Assembly (NCBI RefSeq): GCF_007990755.1
Contig: NZ_BJXA01000080.1
Location: 1 to 40,742, forward strand
DNA: 40,742 nucleotides
Direction of reading: 5' to 3'
Source of the DNA: Nocardia ninae NBRC 108245
GTDB lineage: Bacteria > Actinomycetota > Actinomycetes > Mycobacteriales > Mycobacteriaceae
Shown here piece after piece: positions 7,358 to 15,578 of the stretch. The notes under the pieces were generated by a model. That model searched no databases, was not told where the DNA came from, and saw nothing but the letters and a program-made list of their open reading frames with translations. A program made the position numbers and the translations under genes. The stretch's first letter is position 1. Each line of letters starts with the position of its first letter.

Positions 7358-9370
7358 ATGGCTACTTACATCGTGACGGGCGGTACCGGATTCTTGGGAC
7401 GGCGGGTCGTTCAGGAACTCCTGGACAACGACCCCGAGGCCGTCATCCACGTGCTGGTGCGCGAGGAGTCGCTGCAGAAGTTCGCCGACCTCGCCACCGG
7501 ATGGAACGGCGGCGAGCGAGTGTTCTCGCTGGTCGGCGATCTCACCGCCGAGGGGCTCGGACTCACCAGAGAGGCGCCCGCGGCGGATCACCTGATCCAT
7601 CTCGGCGCCGTCTACGACATGACCGCCGACGAGGACACCGCGCACGCGGCCAATGTCGCGGGCACCCGGTCGGTGCTCGACCTGGCCCGTGCGACCGGCG
7701 CTGTGCTGCATCATGTTTCATCGGTCGCCGTGGCGGGCGACCACAAGGGCAAGTTCTTCGAGGAGGATTTCGACCTCGGCCAGCGGCTGACCTCGCCGTA
7801 TCACCGGACCAAGTTCGCGGCGGAGAAACTCGTTCGCGAATCGCGCGGGGTGCGCTGGCGGGTGTACCGGCCCGCGATCGTGGTCGGCGACTCGCGGACC
7901 GGCGCGATGGACAAGATCGACGGCCCGTACTACTTCTTCTCGGCCATCGCCAAGCTGGCCGCGCTGCCCGCGGAACTGCCGCTGCCGCTGCCCGATCTCG
8001 GCGCGACCAATATCGTGCCGGTCGATTACGTGGCCGCCGCGATGGCCGCCCTGGTGCGCAAGCCGGGCTTGGACGGGCGCACCTTCCACCTGGTCAATCC
8101 CGAGCCGCAGCCGTTCAGCGAGGTGTACAGCGCGCTCGCCGCGGCGGCGGGTGCGCCGTCGGGTATCGGCGTCGTGCCGCTCAGCGCTCGGGCACTGAGC
8201 GGGCTCTCCCAGCTGCCCGGCGTGCCCGCGGTGCGCGATTTCCTGTTGGAGCAGTTGGGGATTCCGGCCGCCGTCGCGCCGCACACCTCCTTCTCGGCAG
8301 AGTTCATCTCGGACTCGACTCGGGCGCAGCTGCGCGGCACCGGACTGTCCGTGCCGCCCTTCGCCAGCTATGCCGACCGGCTCTGGCAGTACTGGCGGGA
8401 AAACCTCGACCCGCACCGCGGGCAGCCCGCCGTGGCCAACGAGCCACTCAACGGCCGGATCGTGCTCATCACCGGTGCGTCGTCGGGCATCGGCCTGGCC
8501 ACCGCCCACGCGGTCGCCCGTCGCGGCGCCACCGTCCTGATGGTGGCCCGCGGCAAGGACGACCTGGCCGACGCGGCCGACTCCGTGCGTGCGGAAGGTG
8601 GTGTGGCCTATGACTATCCGTGCGACATCACCGACGCCGACGCGGTCGCGACGCTGGTGCAGGTCGTGCTCACCGAGCACGGCCACGTCGACTACCTGGT
8701 GAACAACGCGGGCCGCTCGATCCGCCGGTCGGTGCTCAACTCCACCGACCGCATGCACGATTTCGAGCGGACGATGGCGGTCAACTACTTCGGCGCGGTC
8801 CGGCTGATCCTCGCACTGCTGCCCTCCATGCGGGCAAGGCGTTTCGGCCACATCGTCAACATCTCCTCGATCGCCGTCCAGACCAAGGTGCCCCGGTTCG
8901 CGGCCTACGTCGCGAGCAAGTCGGCGCTGGACAACTTCAGCGAGATCGCGGCCGTCGAAAACCGGGATGCGGGAATCACTTTCACCTCGGTCCGGATGCC
9001 GCTGGTGCGCACCCCGATGATCGCCCCCACCGACCTCTACAAGTCGCTGCCCGTCCCGGACCCCGACCAGGCGGCCGCCATCGTGGTCCGCGCACTCGAG
9101 GATCGCCCGCACCGCATCGACACCCCCGTCGGCACCTTCGCCCAGGCCGTCGACCTCCTGATGCCGTCGGTGAAGCAGACCATCCTGCACCAGGGCTTCC
9201 GCCTCTTCGGGGAATCCCCTGCGGCACAGGGCAAGAAGAAGGCGGCGGCGAAGAAGGCCGACGCCGGGCGCAGCCCGCTGCAGGTCCTCTCGCCGGTCCT
9301 CATGCCCTTCATGGCGCTCCCCGGCCCGGCCGCGCGCGTGGCCCGGGTGGTGCCCGGCCTGCAGTGGTAG
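7358..9370 (+). CDS. Two-domain fatty acyl-CoA reductase / SDR (AcrA1-like)
   Basis: 670 residues with two fused Rossmann enzymes. The N-terminal part (about 1-350) is an extended-SDR acyl-CoA reductase domain: TGGTGFLG at 7-14, HVSSVAVAG and the YxxxK pair in SPYHRTKFAAEKLV. The C-terminal part (about 360-600) is a classical SDR: TGASSGIG (372-379), NNAGRS, NISSIA and AAYVASK. This arrangement is that of mycobacterial AcrA1-type reductases (Rv3391 family), which reduce long-chain acyl-CoA to aldehyde and possibly alcohol for wax or other lipid synthesis. The tail carries a Lys/Ala stretch (GKKKAAAKKA) and a hydrophobic end that may help membrane contact. ATG 7358 is preceded by CAGGAGAGG. 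It appears monocistronic, bounded by a palindromic operator upstream and a 12-bp-stem terminator downstream. Confidence 0.88.
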   Translation: MATYIVTGGTGFLGRRVVQELLDNDPEAVIHVLVREESLQKFADLATGWNGGERVFSLVGDLTAEGLGLTREAPAADHLIHLGAVYDMTADEDTAHAANVAGTRSVLDLARATGAVLHHVSSVAVAGDHKGKFFEEDFDLGQRLTSPYHRTKFAAEKLVRESRGVRWRVYRPAIVVGDSRTGAMDKIDGPYYFFSAIAKLAALPAELPLPLPDLGATNIVPVDYVAAAMAALVRKPGLDGRTFHLVNPEPQPFSEVYSALAAAAGAPSGIGVVPLSARALSGLSQLPGVPAVRDFLLEQLGIPAAVAPHTSFSAEFISDSTRAQLRGTGLSVPPFASYADRLWQYWRENLDPHRGQPAVANEPLNGRIVLITGASSGIGLATAHAVARRGATVLMVARGKDDLADAADSVRAEGGVAYDYPCDITDADAVATLVQVVLTEHGHVDYLVNNAGRSIRRSVLNSTDRMHDFERTMAVNYFGAVRLILALLPSMRARRFGHIVNISSIAVQTKVPRFAAYVASKSALDNFSEIAAVENRDAGITFTSVRMPLVRTPMIAPTDLYKSLPVPDPDQAAAIVVRALEDRPHRIDTPVGTFAQAVDLLMPSVKQTILHQGFRLFGESPAAQGKKKAAAKKADAGRSPLQVLSPVLMPFMALPGPAARVARVVPGLQW

Positions 9371-9435
9371 CCGCGAGCTGATCGACGGATCGCACCGGAT
9401 CCGCTGATCCGCAACGAACCCACGCTTTATGTTCG

Positions 9436-9466
9436 AGCCGCACACCCCTATGCCGGGTGTGCGGCT
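9436..9466 (+). terminator. Hairpin terminator after acyl-CoA reductase gene
   Basis: A perfect 12-bp stem (AGCCGCACACCC, 9436-9447, and its complement 9455-9466) with a 7-nt loop begins 65 bp after the stop. No U tract, only CTTGCA follows. It could also stop transcription arriving from the minus-strand small gene at 9543. Confidence 0.75.
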
Positions 9467-9542
9467 TGCACAAGTGGTGTGCGCCTTCCTTTCACAACCC
9501 GTGCCCGATTTCGCAAATTGTGAGCGATCGGGGCGGAATCGC

Positions 9543-9761
9543 TCAGATTCGGGCGCGGTTCGGTGGGGCGATATGGGGGTAGCGGTAGTGGATTCGGGCG
9601 ATGCAGTGGCGCACTGTGTGCAGCTCCGCGTGTAGGTCGCGCAGTCGCTGTGTTTGGAATGTCCTTTCGGCGGCATTGATGGCGCGCACGAGGGTGCGGG
9701 CGTGTGCGGCGAGCAAGTCCAGAAATACCCGGGCTTGTGCGATGTCGGAATCATCGGACAT
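9543..9761 (-). CDS. Small hypothetical protein, predicted helical
   Basis: I do not recognise this 72-residue protein. It is rich in Ala, Leu, Arg and His with regular hydrophobic spacing (FLDLLAAHARTLVRAINAAERTF, shown here only in part: LDLLAAHARTLVRAINA), suggesting one or two long helices followed by a short basic tail ending PPNRARI. There is no signal peptide or membrane segment. The ATG at 9761 has AGGAA about 6 bp upstream on its strand, which together with an upstream gap of suitable length supports a real gene. It lies between the acyl-CoA reductase and the cutinase-like gene without clear operon partners. It could be a false call. Confidence 0.45.
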   Translation of the reverse strand: MSDDSDIAQARVFLDLLAAHARTLVRAINAAERTFQTQRLRDLHAELHTVRHCIARIHYRYPHIAPPNRARI

Positions 9762-9942
9762 TCGCTGTTCCTATCACGCGTTCCGCGGGCCGCACCACCG
9801 GAACTCCCCGCGTTCCACCGGATTTCGCCGCAGCGTGTCCGAATCGAAAAGGACCACCGGTGTTTCAGAGAATTTGCTGCGCATGGCGAACAAAGGACCG
9901 TCGGTGGTACCGACGCACCTGCCGCGAACAGCCGACAGCGGA

Positions 9943-9960
9943 GCCGACCCTCGGGTCGGC
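9943..9960 (-). terminator. Hairpin terminator after cutinase-like gene
   Basis: GCCGACCC (9943-9950) and its exact complement (9953-9960) form a compact stem 28 bp beyond the cutinase stop on the minus strand; the two apical pairs must open to give a usable loop. A second dyad, CGTCGGT-GGT-ACCGACG (9899-9915), follows 28 bp further. Together they plausibly end the cutinase transcript. Confidence 0.6.
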
Positions 9961-9987
9961 CCCGCCGCGGATTCCCCGGTGGAGGAC

Positions 9988-10644
9988 TCAGACTCGCGAA
10001 GCGGCGAACTCGGCCGCGGGCCACATGGCCCACCCGTAGTTGCCGTGCGCCCCGAAGTCGAAGCCGGCACCGCACACCGGATCGCCACCGGTGCAGTAGT
10101 TCGCGGTGCGCCAGCCGTACAGATCCGGCACGTTCCAGCCGACCAGCCGGACCGGGTCACCGAACAGCAGCACCGCCGCCACCCGCCATTCCATGTCGAA
10201 CGGGAGGGTGTGCATGCCACCGAGCGCGGTCACGATGCCGGTACCGAGCACGCCGTGGGTGACCACCGCGCCCTGCGAGTAGCCGACCAGGATGAACCGC
10301 TGATCAGGGCAGATCGAGGACTGCCACATGATGTGCGCGGTCATGTCCTGGGTGCCCCGGCTGATCGAGGTCGGATCCAGCAGGTCCGCAGGATAATTGA
10401 CGCGGTACGCGCTGGAGCTCACCGGAAGCGTCTGCCGCAGCGTGTCATACAGTGGATCGCCGACCCCCGAACCCAGATATCCGGGTTCGTTGGTACCTCG
10501 TGCGACCACCACCTCGACCGCTGTACAGGGCGACGCCCACGCACTCGATCCTGTCGTCGTTCCGAATCCCGCGACGAGCAGTAGCACAATGAATGCCTGC
10601 ACCACCCGCCACTTTTCGAAATGAATTACCTTCCGGTTTGCCAT
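9988..10644 (-). CDS. Secreted cutinase-family serine esterase
   Basis: 218 residues, the size of mycobacterial cutinase-like proteins (Culp). A Sec signal (hydrophobic VVQAFIVLLLVAGFG, likely cleavage after SSAWA) precedes a compact alpha/beta hydrolase. The triad is visible: Ser123 in GYSQGA, Asp188 in TGGDPVC and His200 in FGAHGNYG; Cys pairs (C40/C112, C184/C191) fit the conserved disulfides. Family members hydrolyse esters of medium and long fatty acids, phospholipids or polyesters outside the cell. ATG 10644 is chosen; a GTG at 10686 would place the start inside an inverted repeat. The ribosome site is weak (GAGCGGGTG). Followed by a hairpin terminator. Confidence 0.9.
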   Translation of the reverse strand: MANRKVIHFEKWRVVQAFIVLLLVAGFGTTTGSSAWASPCTAVEVVVARGTNEPGYLGSGVGDPLYDTLRQTLPVSSSAYRVNYPADLLDPTSISRGTQDMTAHIMWQSSICPDQRFILVGYSQGAVVTHGVLGTGIVTALGGMHTLPFDMEWRVAAVLLFGDPVRLVGWNVPDLYGWRTANYCTGGDPVCGAGFDFGAHGNYGWAMWPAAEFAASRV

Positions 10645-10673
10645 CGTGATCACCCGCTCACGCCGTTGTGAGG

Positions 10674-10712
10674 AGCCGAGTGACACTTGTCATAGACAAG
10701 TGCCACTCGGCT
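10674..10712. promoter_or_regulatory. Long near-perfect inverted repeat upstream of cutinase-like gene
   Basis: Arms 10674-10690 and 10696-10712 are 17 bp each with a 5-nt centre and a single mismatch (AGCCGAGTGACACTTGT against ACAAGTGCCACTCGGCT). It lies 30 bp before the cutinase ATG and 96 bp after the alcohol dehydrogenase stop. It may terminate the dehydrogenase transcript, or serve as a repressor operator for the cutinase gene; no U-rich run follows on the minus strand, so an operator or attenuator is equally possible. Confidence 0.55.
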
Positions 10713-10807
10713 ATATCTGCGAAGGTAAGAACGGCGGAGCGGGCCGTCAAGCAAAAGAACCCGAACGATGCGTACTCAGCACCGAATCGTGTCCTGCTCG
10801 GCTTTTT

Positions 10808-11863
10808 CTATGGCACGAGAACCGCTGCGCCCGTGAAACGTCCGTGCGCGAGGTCCGCGAGGGCCTGATTTGCCATCCCCAAGGAGTACCCACGGGTGGT
10901 CACTTCTATGCGGTGTTCGCCTGCGAGGGCGAGAAACTCGCGGGCGTCGGTGCGGGTGTTGGCGGTGACCGAGCGAATTTCCCGCTCCTGGAACAGGTGC
11001 CGCTGGTAATTCAGCGCCGGGATGTCGCTGAGGTGAATGCCCGCGATGGCGAGGATGCCGCCGCGATCCAGTGCTTCGAGCGCGGGCGGCACCAAGTTGC
11101 CGACCGGCGCGAACATGATCGCCGAATCCAGTTGCACCGGAGGTGGATCCGCGGCATCCTGCGCGGAAGCGGCGCCGAGCGCCAAGGCCAGTTCCCGTGC
11201 GGCCGGGTCGCGGGTCATCACGTGCAGCTCCGCGCCGCGGGCCAGCGCCACCTGGGCGGCGATATGCGCGCTGCCGCCGAAGCCGTAGAGACCGAGGCGG
11301 CCGCCGGGTGGCAGCGCGGCGCGTTCCAGCGCGCGGTAACCGATGATGCCCGCGCACAGCAGCGGGGCCAGTTCGGTATCGGCGTAGCCGTCCGGTAGTA
11401 GCAGCGCGTAATCGGCTGGCACAGTGGCGAATTCGGCGTAGCCGCCGTCGGCATCCCAGCCGGTGTAAGTCGAACGAGGGCAGAGGTTTTCGGCGCCGCG
11501 GAGGCAGTACTTACAGGCGCCGCAGGTATGCCGCAGCCAGGCGATGCCGACTCGGTCGCCTACGGCGAAGGTCTGGGTGAACCGCGACTCTTCGGCCACC
11601 GCGCCGACCCCGGGTCCGACGGCCACCACCTCACCGACCACCTCGTGTCCGGGCACCACCCCGACCCGATGCACCGGCAGGTCGCCCTCGGCCACGTGCA
11701 GGTCCGTCCGGCACACACCGCACGCCAGCACGCGCACGAGTAACTCGTCGGCCGCAGGTTCGGGCACCGGCTCCCACACCTGATCCAACGGTGCCTCGTC
11801 GATGGGCCCGGGGCGTCGCACGCGCCAGCCGGTCATGGATGCGGGCCGGTCGACCTCGTTCAT
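10808..11863 (-). CDS. Zinc-dependent alcohol dehydrogenase (AdhA-like)
   Basis: 351 residues, medium-chain dehydrogenase family. Catalytic zinc ligands are Cys51 ([10 protein letters not shown]) and the H73-E74 pair (PGHEVVGEV), with the structural zinc cysteines C114, C117, C120 and C128 ([16 protein letters not shown]). The NAD(P) domain has [17 protein letters not shown]. It oxidises an alcohol or reduces an aldehyde in the cytoplasm; the pattern resembles the mycobacterial AdhA subgroup. ATG 11863 has AAGGAGAG 8 bp upstream. The gene diverges from a TetR regulator across 165 bp that contains two separate palindromes, so control by that TetR is likely. The nearby acyl-CoA reductase and flavin dehydrogenase make an aldehyde/alcohol detoxification or lipid role reasonable, but the substrate is unknown. 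Confidence 0.88.
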   Translation of the reverse strand: MNEVDRPASMTGWRVRRPGPIDEAPLDQVWEPVPEPAADELLVRVLACGVCRTDLHVAEGDLPVHRVGVVPGHEVVGEVVAVGPGVGAVAEESRFTQTFAVGDRVGIAWLRHTCGACKYCLRGAENLCPRSTYTGWDADGGYAEFATVPADYALLLPDGYADTELAPLLCAGIIGYRALERAALPPGGRLGLYGFGGSAHIAAQVALARGAELHVMTRDPAARELALALGAASAQDAADPPPVQLDSAIMFAPVGNLVPPALEALDRGGILAIAGIHLSDIPALNYQRHLFQEREIRSVTANTRTDAREFLALAGEHRIEVTTRGYSLGMANQALADLAHGRFTGAAVLVP

Positions 11864-11900
11864 ACCGATCTCTCCTTGTCACCAGGATGCACGGTCGTAT

Positions 11901-11922
11901 CGAGTAGCGATCCCGCTACTCG
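11901..11922. promoter_or_regulatory. Inverted repeat near alcohol dehydrogenase start
   Basis: CGAGTAGCG-ATCC-CGCTACTCG is a perfect 9-4-9 dyad 37-59 bp upstream of the alcohol dehydrogenase ATG, where a -10/-35 region would lie. It is unrelated in sequence to the second dyad at 11954-11986, implying a different binding protein or an RNA hairpin. Confidence 0.5.
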
Positions 11923-11953
11923 TCTGATTTCACCACGTCACAGCGCCTAATCT

Positions 11954-11986
11954 GATACGTTTGTGTATTGAATACATTTTTGTATC
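11954..11986. promoter_or_regulatory. Symmetric TetR-type operator in divergent intergenic region
   Basis: The site is built as GATAC-N5-TGTAT-TGA-ATACA-N5-GTATC, exactly symmetric about position 11970 in both the inner and the outer half-sites. A further TGTAT at 11981-11985 overlaps the outer element, so two overlapping dyads can be drawn. It lies 42 bp before the TetR start and about 90 bp before the divergent dehydrogenase, in an AT-rich stretch unlike the surroundings. Autoregulation by the adjacent TetR protein is inferred. Confidence 0.65.
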
Positions 11987-12028
11987 CATTCGGCCGGTGC
12001 TCGCCGGTCCCGCCCGAGGAGGTGCCCG

Positions 12029-12664
12029 TTGTCGACCACCGACGCGAGAACCTCGGCGACCCGCGTCACCCGCCGCCGCGCCGAGACCAGGGAGCGGCTG
12101 CTCACCGCCGCCTACGAAGCCTTCGCCGAGGAAGGCTTCGGCAAGGCCACCGTGGAACGCGTCTGCGAGCGCGCCGGGTTCACCCGGGGCGCCTTCTACT
12201 CGAACTTCGGCTCGCTCGACGAGTTGTTCCTGGCCATGTGGGAGCAGCGCTCGGCCGCCATGCTCGCCGACGTGCAACGCCTGCTCGACGATATCCCGGT
12301 CGGCGGCACCGATGTGCGCACGTCGATCGAGCGGTTGGAGCGGGCGGTGCCGATCGATGAGGGCTGGTACCGCATCACCGCGGAGTTCACCACGCATGCG
12401 CTGCGCAATCCCGAACTGCGGCGAGTGATGGCCGCGCGCGAAGAGGCGATCGTGGGTGCCCTGATGCCGACCGTCGTCGCGGGCCTGGCCAAGATCGGCC
12501 GCACCGTGCCCGACCCGGAAGCGCTGGGTCAGGCCCTCGTCGCGGTGCACGACGGCACCAGCGTGCAGGTGCTGATGGAACCACGCAGCCGCGTCGTCCG
12601 ACGCAGGCGCACCGACCTCTTCTACCACGTCGTGCTGGCCTACAGCACCGAGACCGAAGGATGA
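12029..12664 (+). CDS. TetR-family transcriptional regulator
   Basis: 211 residues. An N-terminal TetR helix-turn-helix spans about 18-65 (RERLLTAAYEAFAEEGFGKATVERVCERAGFTRGAFYSNFGSLDEL region; key core RAGFTRGAFYSNF), followed by a helical ligand-binding part. The start is TTG 12029, preceded by GAGGAGGTG 5 bp upstream; no in-frame ATG lies near. Its end overlaps the flavin dehydrogenase ATG at 12661 (ATGA), so both are co-translated. A symmetric site 42 bp upstream is the probable operator and would control both this operon and the divergent alcohol dehydrogenase. The inducer is unknown; a substrate of the flavin enzyme or an alcohol/aldehyde is a fair guess. Confidence 0.9.
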   Translation: MSTTDARTSATRVTRRRAETRERLLTAAYEAFAEEGFGKATVERVCERAGFTRGAFYSNFGSLDELFLAMWEQRSAAMLADVQRLLDDIPVGGTDVRTSIERLERAVPIDEGWYRITAEFTTHALRNPELRRVMAAREEAIVGALMPTVVAGLAKIGRTVPDPEALGQALVAVHDGTSVQVLMEPRSRVVRRRRTDLFYHVVLAYSTETEG

Positions 12665-14346
12665 ACATGTCCGATTCCGCATTCGCCACCGAGGCAGATG
12701 TCATCGTCGTCGGCGCCGGGCTGGCCGGCCTGGTCGCGACGCACGAGCTGGTCAAGGCGGGCCGCAAGGTGCACGTGCTCGACCAGGAGAACCGCAACAA
12801 CCTCGGTGGACAAGCGTTCTGGTCGCTCGGCGGCCTGTTCATGGTGGACACCCCGGAGCAGCGGCGACTCGGCATCAAGGACTCCTACGACCTGGCGTTG
12901 CAGGATTGGCTCGGCTCGGCCGGTTTCGACCGCGACGACGAGGACTTCTGGGGCAAGCAGTGGGCGCAGGCCTACGTGCGGTTCGCGGCCACCGAGAAGC
13001 GCGACTATCTGCACGAGCTCGGACTGCGGATCACCCCGGTGGTCGGGTGGGCCGAGCGCGGCGGAAGTTTCGCCGACGGGCACGGCAATTCGGTGCCGCG
13101 CTTCCACCTCACCTGGGGCACCGGGCCGGAGGTGGTGCGGGTCTTCGCCGAGCCGGTCCTGGAAGGCGAACGAAAAGGATTGGTCGGCTTCAGTTTCCGG
13201 CACCGGGTCGACGAGCTGATCATCGAGGACGGTGCCGCGGTCGGCGTGCGCGGCAGCGTCCTGGCCGAGACCGACCTCGACCGCGGCAAGGCCTCGTCGC
13301 GAGAGGTGGTCGGCGAGTTCGAGTTCCGGGCGAAGGCGGTGATCGTCACCTCCGGCGGCATCGGGCACAACCACGAGATGATCCGGCGCAACTGGCCCAC
13401 CGAACGGCTCGGCAAGTGCCCGGAGACGATGATCTCCGGCGTGCCCGCGTACGTGGACGGGCGGATGCTCGCCATCGCCGAGTCCGCGGGCGGCGCCCTG
13501 GTCAACCGGGATCGGATGTGGCACTACACCGAGGGCATCATGAACTGGGATTCGATCTGGCCCGACCACGGCATCCGGATCATTCCCGGACCGTCCTCGC
13601 TGTGGTTCGACGCGAACGGAAAGCGGATGCCCGCACCGTGTTTCCCCGGTTTCGACACCATCAGCACGATGAAGGCGATCCTGTCCACCGGCTACGACTA
13701 CTCCTGGTTCGTGCTCACCCAGTCGATCATAGAGAAGGAGTTCGCGCTGTCGGGTTCGGAGCAGAACCCCGACATCACCGGCAAGGACTGGAAATTCACG
13801 CTCAAGAGCCGCCTGGCCAAGGGCGCGCCGGGACCGGTGGAGGCGTTCAAGCAGCACGGCGTCGACTTCGTGGTCGCGGACAACCTGCGCGAGCTGGTCG
13901 CCGGGATGAACAAGATCGCGCGCGGCCCGCAGCTCGACTACGACGCGCTGGAAGGCCAGATCGTCGCCAGGGACCGGGAAGTGACGAACAAGTACACCAA
14001 GGACAGCCAACTGATGGCGATCACCAACGCGCGCCAGTACCTCGGCGACAAGGTGAGCCGAGTCGCCAAGCCGCACCGGATCCTCGACCCGGCAGCAGGC
14101 CCGCTCATCGCGGTCCGGCTCAACATCATCACGCGGAAAACGCTGGGCGGCTTGCAAACCAACCTCGATTCGCAGGTGATGCGCCAGGACGGCACCGCAT
14201 TCCCCGGCCTGTACGCGGCGGGTGAGGTGGCCGGGTTCGGCGGCGGCGGGGTGCACGGATACAACGCGCTGGAGGGCACCTTCCTCGGCGGGTGCATCTT
14301 CTCCGGGCGTGCCGCGGGTAAGGCGCTGGCCGCGAAACTCGGCTAG
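12661..14346 (+). CDS. FAD-binding dehydrogenase (KstD/fumarate reductase flavoprotein superfamily)
   Basis: 561 residues. The N-terminal dinucleotide fold has DVIVVGAGLAGLVATHE, and the C-terminal FAD block has GLYAAGEVAGFGGGGVHG followed by GTFLGGCIFSGRAAG. The whole-length pattern fits the actinobacterial FAD-binding dehydrogenases of the Rv0785 type, related to ketosteroid delta1-dehydrogenase and fumarate reductase flavoproteins but not clearly either; the usual KstD active-site tyrosines cannot be assigned with confidence. It probably performs an alpha,beta-dehydrogenation or the reverse reaction in the cytoplasm. ATG 12661 overlaps the TetR stop; ATG 12667 is also possible, with GAAGGA 5 bp before it. 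Substrate unknown; the linked TetR and alcohol dehydrogenase suggest a small inducible pathway. Confidence 0.85.
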   Translation: MNMSDSAFATEADVIVVGAGLAGLVATHELVKAGRKVHVLDQENRNNLGGQAFWSLGGLFMVDTPEQRRLGIKDSYDLALQDWLGSAGFDRDDEDFWGKQWAQAYVRFAATEKRDYLHELGLRITPVVGWAERGGSFADGHGNSVPRFHLTWGTGPEVVRVFAEPVLEGERKGLVGFSFRHRVDELIIEDGAAVGVRGSVLAETDLDRGKASSREVVGEFEFRAKAVIVTSGGIGHNHEMIRRNWPTERLGKCPETMISGVPAYVDGRMLAIAESAGGALVNRDRMWHYTEGIMNWDSIWPDHGIRIIPGPSSLWFDANGKRMPAPCFPGFDTISTMKAILSTGYDYSWFVLTQSIIEKEFALSGSEQNPDITGKDWKFTLKSRLAKGAPGPVEAFKQHGVDFVVADNLRELVAGMNKIARGPQLDYDALEGQIVARDREVTNKYTKDSQLMAITNARQYLGDKVSRVAKPHRILDPAAGPLIAVRLNIITRKTLGGLQTNLDSQVMRQDGTAFPGLYAAGEVAGFGGGGVHGYNALEGTFLGGCIFSGRAAGKALAAKLG

Positions 14347-14365
14347 GCCCTGTCGAAAGCCGCGT

Positions 14366-15286
14366 CTAGGGGCGGCAGGCCGCGGAGACCAGGCTCGACG
14401 GCGGTTGCGGCGCGGCGGCCAGCGTGGTCGGCGAGGTGATCGGCGGTGGCGTGGTCACGGGCGCGGCGACCGGCGGTGTCCCGCTGTAGAGCCGGGTACC
14501 GGTCGGATGCACGCCCGGCTCCAGGTCGATGTCGTAGATCTCGGCCTGGTTGCCGTGCACGTCGGTGACCCGCGCGACGAAGGGGCCCGCCCCGGCGCCG
14601 GAGATGGTCCAGTAGTTGTCCATGCCGCGGGTGAGGGGCCGCCAGTCGCCGCCGAGCACATGCCGAATGGCGATGTCCTGCAACGGGTTTCCTGCCCCGC
14701 TGACCAGCATGGCGAACCACGCGCTGCTGGAATCCGGTTTCACCTGGTAGGACAGTTCCGGCGGCGGCTCCGGATTGTGCACCACGTTGTAGCGGATCGG
14801 CACCACCCCGTCGGACAGGTCGGCGAGCTGAGCGAAGGCGGCGACGCTCAGATCCAGTTGTCCCGGAGCACATGCCGGGCAACGGTCGACGATGAGTGCG
14901 CGTACGTCGCCGCGCGGCCCCTGGATGTCGAGGTACGCACCGCACGGATCGGCCCTGCCGAACTCCGGCGTCGACATTCCCGCATAAAAGCCGTCCAGCG
15001 GCAGACCGGCGAACGAGCACGAGACGCCCTGGCTGAACGAGTAGAACCGCGCCTCACCGGCGACCACCGGCTGCGGGTCCGTCGCGGGGGCGGTGATCGG
15101 CGTGAAACCGCTGTTGTCCACCGGCATTCGGGCCGTCGATGACTGAGTGAGCGCGCTCGGCGTCTCACAGTGCAGCGGGTCAGGTCGGGTCAGCCAGACC
15201 GCCGCACCCGCGATCGCGACCAAACCGATCGCCGACCACAGCCACCCCGAACGGACGTGTCGTTGATTGATAGGTATCCGGTGCAT
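14366..15286 (-). CDS. Bacterial expansin-like protein (EXLX1 type), membrane-anchored or secreted
   Basis: 306 residues. One N-terminal hydrophobic segment (WLWSAIGLVAIAGAAVWLT) acts as signal or anchor. The first domain (about 75-170) is a double-psi beta barrel with expansin markers: YSFSQGVSCSFAG, CGAYLDIQGPRG, the conserved Asp134 in LIVDRCPAC and the LDLS box at 144-147. The second domain (about 178-275) matches the CBM63-like expansin partner (YQVKPDSSSAWFAMLVSGAGNPL). A Pro/Thr-rich tail follows. Expansins loosen cellulose or peptidoglycan without hydrolysis. ATG 15286 has GGGGAGCG directly upstream; the stop is 20 bp from the convergent flavin dehydrogenase stop. Plant-cell-wall contact or own wall remodelling are both possible. 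Confident about the family, not the target. Confidence 0.85.
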   Translation of the reverse strand: MHRIPINQRHVRSGWLWSAIGLVAIAGAAVWLTRPDPLHCETPSALTQSSTARMPVDNSGFTPITAPATDPQPVVAGEARFYSFSQGVSCSFAGLPLDGFYAGMSTPEFGRADPCGAYLDIQGPRGDVRALIVDRCPACAPGQLDLSVAAFAQLADLSDGVVPIRYNVVHNPEPPPELSYQVKPDSSSAWFAMLVSGAGNPLQDIAIRHVLGGDWRPLTRGMDNYWTISGAGAGPFVARVTDVHGNQAEIYDIDLEPGVHPTGTRLYSGTPPVAAPVTTPPPITSPTTLAAAPQPPSSLVSAACRP

Positions 15287-15578
15287 CGCTCCCCGACTAC
15301 GGTTCACCTGCACGTGACGGCCTCGCGAGCGCTCGGCTGCGTCACGCGCCGGACGCGCTGCAAGATGGTTCGCTCGCTGCGCTCCTTCACGGACTGTCCA
15401 TCCTGACGTCCATCAGGAAAGCAGTCGGACGGCCCGCCCATACGGGGAACGAAAATTCTTCGCAGTGAAAGACTCACGCTTCAGCAAGCGTAGGGCAAAC
15501 GCCCAGCATACTGTTGGACACTCCAGCAGCCCGCCGGAAATCATCCGGTCGTGCCGCGCCCTCGGCGACGCGAATCGG
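15287..15578. other. Noncoding gap upstream of expansin gene
   Basis: 292 bp between the expansin start and the PadR stop. It must hold the expansin promoter (minus strand). The only structure I see is a small dyad TCCTGA-N6-TCAGGA (15401-15418), within a repeated GTCCATC motif (15396 and 15409). No convincing gene or terminator. Confidence 0.3.

Noticed and set aside
7718-10075. Very long open frame on the minus strand opposite the acyl-CoA reductase
   Set aside because: It has His/Arg/Gly-rich shadow composition and no domain, while the plus frame has clear enzyme motifs.
12640-14256. 538-codon open frame opposite the flavin dehydrogenase
   Set aside because: Composition is typical of the antisense of a GC-rich gene and no motif is visible.
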